Below, in pieces: positions 6,091-9,143 of a stretch of 9,143 nucleotides of DNA. Location of the stretch: NCBI GenBank assembly GCA_028824575.1, contig JAPPDN010000706.1, forward strand, positions 1 through 9,143, written 5' to 3'. Origin of the DNA: Candidatus Poribacteria bacterium. GTDB lineage: Bacteria > Poribacteria > WGA-4E > WGA-3G. The notes under the pieces are model-generated. The model made no database searches. It saw only the letters and a list, made by a program, of their open reading frames with translations, and was not told the DNA's origin. Position 1 is the first letter of the stretch. Every line of letters starts with the position of its first letter. A program made the translations under genes and the position numbers.

Positions 6091-6284
6091 CACCTTACAT
6101 CATTCCTACGAAGAAGGGGAAGGTACACTGACTGTAGACTTAAGCGGGAACGGGCACGATGGTGTGATTGATAATCCTGAGTGAGCGAAATTAACCACAA
6201 CTTGGGGCGATATCAAAATCCATCGTTAAGATATGACAGACGCGCTTTTGAAGCGTCCCACTTTCTTCTTTTAGGTGCTTTTGT

Positions 6285-6310
6285 TGGACGAAGCCAGTGT
6301 GCTTCGTCCA
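6285..6310. repeat. Perfect 10-bp inverted repeat upstream of the AAA gene
   Basis: TGGACGAAGC (6285-6294) and GCTTCGTCCA (6301-6310) around the 6-nt loop CAGTGT. It lies 55 nt after the end of the LamG remnant and 74 nt before the AAA start. It could be a terminator stem for the ruined gene (no T-run follows), an operator for the AAA gene, or a REP-like palindrome repeated in the genome. Confidence 0.6.
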
Positions 6311-6384
6311 CTAACGTGTTTGGGATATTTTTTGTAGACCCTGTCTATTTCACGTTTCTCTGGATGTTACATATCGGTGAAAAA

Positions 6385-8205
6385 ATGTTTTGGGATGAAA
6401 TAAAAAAACACTACGATGCAGGTTCTGCCCACCAATTTCTGCTCCATTTTAATGTCAATGACTTGCTATATGACGATGTTTACGGTTATCTGCCTGTTGT
6501 AGATTATCTCATGGAGCAGCTGAATATATTGGGCTGCGATCTTGTCCTTGGATATAACACATCACAAGGCATTAATTTGCCGCGTGTTGGGCGGTGGCGA
6601 AACACACAGAGAATGCTACAACTTCTTCCGCCAGAAAAAAAAGAGGCGGCGCAGCAGAATGAGCGTCGGGGAATTAATTCCAGCGTGGCATTCGATGAAG
6701 TTCATAAAGATCCGTTCCTGAAAATAGACCCTTCGCCCTCCAAAGAATTACGCGACAAGTTAAATAATCTCCTCGGACAGGGCAGAACAAAAATTGGGTT
6801 GGTTATCAATTTTCTGGAGCAGCTCGCGCCGAACGACCCTTTGTTGGGCAGTGTTGCCAGAGATGAATCACAACTCTTTTTTAATCGGATCCAAAATTGG
6901 GCATCCGATCTTAATATCCGAAGGCATAAACACATTGTCCTGCTCCTCACGCATAACACGTTTGACATACATCCGAATTTCACCGTGAATCCAGAGATTC
7001 CTATGATAGAAATCCCGTTCCCAGACTATGCCGAACGCTTGAAGTTTATTGGACATCTACACGATATTTCAGAGGATGCTTCACAGATGCGTAAAACCGT
7101 CGGAAATAATCAAAAGAGAGAGGCATTGGCACGGGAAACAGTAGGGCTGAACTTATTCGGTATCCACGATGTTGTGCAACAAGCAGAATCTGCCCAACAG
7201 GAAGCAGGCGGTGAACCGTTACTTAGATACAGGCGCGAGAGTATCAAGAACTTCAGCCACGGTGTGCTTGAACTTGGTGAAACTCACACAAACACTTCTG
7301 GTGATGGTTGGTACGTAACGCGGACGATTCGGGATATCGCAGATGGTATGAAAAATCGAGATCTGCGCCGTGTACCACGCGGGATGCTTTTGCTGGGTCC
7401 CCCTGGAACCAGCAAGGCTTACGCCGCAAGAGTACTCGCCGGTGAAGCGAATATGACCCTGGTCCAACTCCGCTATGCTAATCAGGTAGGTGAAGTCACA
7501 ATAAACATCAATGAAAACGGAAACACTTATGAACGGAACCTAAACGCAGGTCTCAATTTTATCCGTGGAATCGCACCGACCGTTGTCTTTATGGATGAAA
7601 TTGAGCAGGCATCCCCGCATACGACGATGAATCCGGAGGAGCACGATCAGACATTCCCGCGAGCCCTCGTGAATGCTATAAATGATACGTCATTGCACGG
7701 CAGCGTAATATGGGTGGGGACATCGCAACGCCCAGACCTAATGCCGCCAATTTTCCGGCGTTACGGCGTTTTCGACACCAAATTAATCATGCTACCGCCC
7801 ACCAGTGGTGGCAGAGTGGAAATCTTAAAAATATTTTGTCGCGGGCAGACATCAGGTAACATCAACTTCCAAGCACTCGTCGGCGGTTCGGAAACGGACG
7901 GGTTGACTTGGCGAGATCTGTTTCTGATTGTCCAACGTGCGAATAACGTCGCAAAACGTGAGGGGCGTGATACCTTCACAGAAACTGAACTTCGTCAAAC
8001 GCTCAACGACTTCATCCCGGATTATTCACGGGAAATGCAAACTTTCATGGGGTTATTGGCGTTGCGAGAAGCAAACTCCCGTATAATGGTTCCAGACGGT
8101 TTGTTGCCGGAATACCAAGAATTTGTTGAAGGCAACCGGATTGACAAGACAGGAATTAATAGGCGTTTGATGGAATTGAGTAATCAACTCGGTTTGGACG
8201 ATTGA
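6385..8205 (+). CDS. Tandem AAA-type ATPase with degenerate P-loop, function unknown
   Basis: A 606-aa cytoplasmic protein. The second, clearer AAA domain (about 315-510) has a Walker A region GPPGTSKA (338-345) where GPPGTGKT is normal: both the P-loop Gly and the Mg-binding Thr are replaced. Walker B is intact (VVFMDEIE, D404/E405), sensor 1 reads VGTSQRPD (445-452), and FRRYGVFD (457-464) holds likely arginine fingers. The N-terminal half looks like a vestigial AAA core without Walker A: KIGLVINFLEQ (from 136) resembles a Walker B strand, HIVLLLTHN (183-191) a sensor 1 strand, and EIPFPDYAERL the segment after it. A degenerate-plus-active layout occurs in Ycf46-like AAA proteins. The start is at ATG 6385 (MFWDEIKKHYD). 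An in-frame GTG at 6181 would start inside the LamG remnant and is rejected. The ribosome site is weak (CGGTG). It ends at TGA. Confidence 0.82.
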   Translation: MFWDEIKKHYDAGSAHQFLLHFNVNDLLYDDVYGYLPVVDYLMEQLNILGCDLVLGYNTSQGINLPRVGRWRNTQRMLQLLPPEKKEAAQQNERRGINSSVAFDEVHKDPFLKIDPSPSKELRDKLNNLLGQGRTKIGLVINFLEQLAPNDPLLGSVARDESQLFFNRIQNWASDLNIRRHKHIVLLLTHNTFDIHPNFTVNPEIPMIEIPFPDYAERLKFIGHLHDISEDASQMRKTVGNNQKREALARETVGLNLFGIHDVVQQAESAQQEAGGEPLLRYRRESIKNFSHGVLELGETHTNTSGDGWYVTRTIRDIADGMKNRDLRRVPRGMLLLGPPGTSKAYAARVLAGEANMTLVQLRYANQVGEVTININENGNTYERNLNAGLNFIRGIAPTVVFMDEIEQASPHTTMNPEEHDQTFPRALVNAINDTSLHGSVIWVGTSQRPDLMPPIFRRYGVFDTKLIMLPPTSGGRVEILKIFCRGQTSGNINFQALVGGSETDGLTWRDLFLIVQRANNVAKREGRDTFTETELRQTLNDFIPDYSREMQTFMGLLALREANSRIMVPDGLLPEYQEFVEGNRIDKTGINRRLMELSNQLGLDD

Positions 8206-8266
8206 TGTATGGAGATGAAATCATTGATAAAGGCATAACGGGTCCTATTAAACGCTAACTTTTTTC

Positions 8267-8295
8267 TTGACGAATGTTTTCTCTATTGTTATAGT
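8267..8295 (+). promoter_or_regulatory. Sigma-70 promoter of the LamG gene
   Basis: TTGACG (8267-8272), exactly 17 nt, TATAGT (8290-8295). Transcription should start near 8302, giving a short 30-nt leader that holds AAGGAGGG (8313-8320). It gives this gene its own promoter, separate from the AAA gene, which ends 61 nt before the -35 box. Confidence 0.75.
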
Positions 8296-8331
8296 ATTTT
8301 ATCTATACCTATAAGGAGGGAAATTCTTAGA

Positions 8332-9111
8332 ATGAAATCAGTTATCTGTTTATGCATCGCACTACTTTTGGTGCTAACGCCGTTGGCAATGTCTGTTGGT
8401 CCGAACGAATTTTTGGACGGCTTGGTGCTATACCACCCTTATGATGAAGGGAAAGATGCTGAAGCCGAAGACCTTAGCGGAAATGAGCATCACGGTGTAA
8501 TTGACAATCCGAAATGGGTTAATGGCAAATTCGGCAAGGCGTTGGAATTTGGCGGCCCAGGCAGCGATGTTTTCGTCACGGTTGAGAGCACTGATGCCTT
8601 GAACGTAGACGCATTCTCGTTTATGGCGTGGATCAACTCCGAGGAATGGAACGGTGTCCGTCAAGTCGTCGGCAAATCCGTTCATGGCGGATGTGGCGGC
8701 AGGGTCCAATATGGCGTTTTCAGTGATGCAGGGGTCTTCAAAATCCGTCTTGAGACCGAAGCGGGGCGCGCCGATATTGCAACCGATTTGCCTGAGACTG
8801 GGGAATTTGTGCATATTGCTTTCACGAACGATACCAAGAAAACCAAAATCTACTATGACGGCAAAGAGGTACAGGAAGGAGATACGCCCGGTAAACTCGC
8901 AGCAAACGACGATCCGTGGCGAGTCGGCCAGGATTGCGGCCGTCTTAACTACGTTTTTTCTGGGATTATTGATGAAGTTCGGCTCTGGAATCGCGCATTG
9001 AGCGAAGACGAGATCAATACTTTCATGGACCAGGGCGTGGACGCGCTCGTTGTCGAAGCGACAGGAAAACTTTCCACAACCTGGGGCAGCCTTAAAGCAA
9101 GCTTACAGTAG
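8332..9111 (+). CDS. Secreted LamG (concanavalin A-like) domain protein
   Basis: A 259-aa exported protein. Residues 1-21 form a signal peptide: MK, a hydrophobic core CLCIALLLVLTPLA, then a probable signal peptidase I cut after AMS. Residues about 30-232 are one LamG-like jelly-roll domain (PF13385 type): LVLYHPYDEG, LSGNEHHG, FSFMAWIN (95-102), FVHIAFTND (159-167), KIYYDGKEV (172-180) and GIIDEVRLWNRALSEDEI (211-228). Such domains bind sugars or act as adhesion modules. Cys121 and Cys202 could form a disulfide. The tail GKLSTTWGSLKASLQ (245-259) is shared with the ruined copy. The ribosome site AAGGAGGG (8313-8320) is strong, ending 11 nt before the ATG. Large LamG families are typical of Poribacteria. 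The ligand is unknown. Confidence 0.9.
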   Translation: MKSVICLCIALLLVLTPLAMSVGPNEFLDGLVLYHPYDEGKDAEAEDLSGNEHHGVIDNPKWVNGKFGKALEFGGPGSDVFVTVESTDALNVDAFSFMAWINSEEWNGVRQVVGKSVHGGCGGRVQYGVFSDAGVFKIRLETEAGRADIATDLPETGEFVHIAFTNDTKKTKIYYDGKEVQEGDTPGKLAANDDPWRVGQDCGRLNYVFSGIIDEVRLWNRALSEDEINTFMDQGVDALVVEATGKLSTTWGSLKASLQ

Positions 9112-9143
9112 CATCTATTATTGAACATTAACTTTTCTGGGCG

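Larger units (their letters stand above)
4646..6094 (+). mobile_element. IS1341-type (IS200/IS605 superfamily) element carrying only tnpB
   Basis: A roughly 1.45-kb element with a hairpin at each end sharing the centre CCTTTAGG, and a single tnpB. No Y1 transposase (tnpA) is present, so movement would need TnpA in trans. Tips are approximate. The left tip probably follows TTTAT (4641-4645), a plausible target-adjacent motif. The right tip is within about 10 nt of the right hairpin (6085-6094). This superfamily makes no target duplications, and none is seen. It lies inside the ruined LamG gene, whose sequence resumes directly to the right. Confidence 0.8.
4614..6229 (+). pseudogene. Ruined LamG-domain secreted protein gene, interrupted by a tnpB element
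   Basis: This is a decayed paralogue of the intact LamG gene at 8332-9111. The 5' part has AAGGAG (4603-4608), then ATA AAA AAC GTA ATA TTG, which reads like M-K-S-V-I-C of the intact copy with ATG changed to ATA. The tnpB element follows. After it, from 6095, the peptide LHHSYEEGEG...DLSGNGHDGVIDNPE aligns with residues 32-61 of the intact protein (LYHPYDEGKD...DLSGNEHHGVIDNPK). The next codon, Trp62 in the intact protein, is TGA (6182-6184). In the same frame comes AKLTTTWGDIK and TAA (6227-6229), matching the intact tail GKLSTTWGSLK. The roughly 180 codons between are deleted. It cannot make a functional protein. Confidence 0.8.

Noticed and set aside
6182..6184. TGA in the LamG remnant as a second recoded UGA.
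   Set aside because: It replaces a Trp codon (TGG) in a gene with many other lesions and a large deletion. It is ordinary decay, and intact genes in the window use TGG for Trp.
6181..6384. GTG at 6181 as start of the AAA gene, adding 68 residues.
   Set aside because: The first part of that extension overlaps, in another frame, the LamG remnant tail (AKLTTTWG). It also spans the 10-bp hairpin and has no ribosome site; the ATG at 6385 begins the protein-like sequence.

Overview
The window looks like chromosome from an uncultivated bacterium. The best guess is Candidatus Poribacteria or a close marine relative. This rests on the secreted LamG-domain protein with its short conserved tail, the divergent amidohydrolase, and the C-rich intergenic repeats. 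There is no rRNA or other phylogenetic marker, so the placement is inference. The standard bacterial code appears to apply: tryptophan is TGG in the intact genes, and stops are mostly TAA with one TAG and one TGA.

Left part (2-1749, plus strand): the last 25 codons of a probable MoeA molybdopterin molybdenumtransferase, then an amidohydrolase-2 family protein (102-947) and an alpha/beta hydrolase (991-1749). Gaps are 22 and 43 nt, so this is probably one transcription unit. The last 12 codons of the hydrolase lie inside a C-rich intergenic repeat.

Middle (1764-4106, minus strand): a two-domain rhodanese-type sulfurtransferase and, upstream of it, a MATE-family efflux transporter with its own recognisable promoter. 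The rhodanese is the main result. Its reading frame has a TGA exactly where the catalytic cysteine belongs, and the frame then continues for 44 conserved codons to a natural TAA. It is best read as a selenoprotein (Sec234), 278 aa long and not 233 aa.

4455-6229: a ruined LamG gene. A good sigma-70 promoter is followed by a 96-bp MITE-like element with 9-bp inverted ends. Next come a ribosome binding site and a start region in which ATG has become ATA, then an IS1341-type tnpB element. Beyond the element is a 30-codon LamG remnant ending in TGG-to-TGA, joined in frame to the C-terminal tail of the same family. The tnpB element has matching hairpins at both ends, a strong promoter, an unusual structured leader with crossing stems, a complete RuvC-type nuclease, and a probable omegaRNA at its 3' end. 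It has no tnpA.

Right part (6385-9111, plus strand): a tandem AAA-type ATPase with an abnormal P-loop (Walker A ends SKA where GKT is expected) and a degenerate first AAA domain. It is followed by an intact secreted LamG protein (8332-9111) with a clear TTGACG-N17-TATAGT promoter. This intact gene is the paralogue that lets the ruined copy be read.
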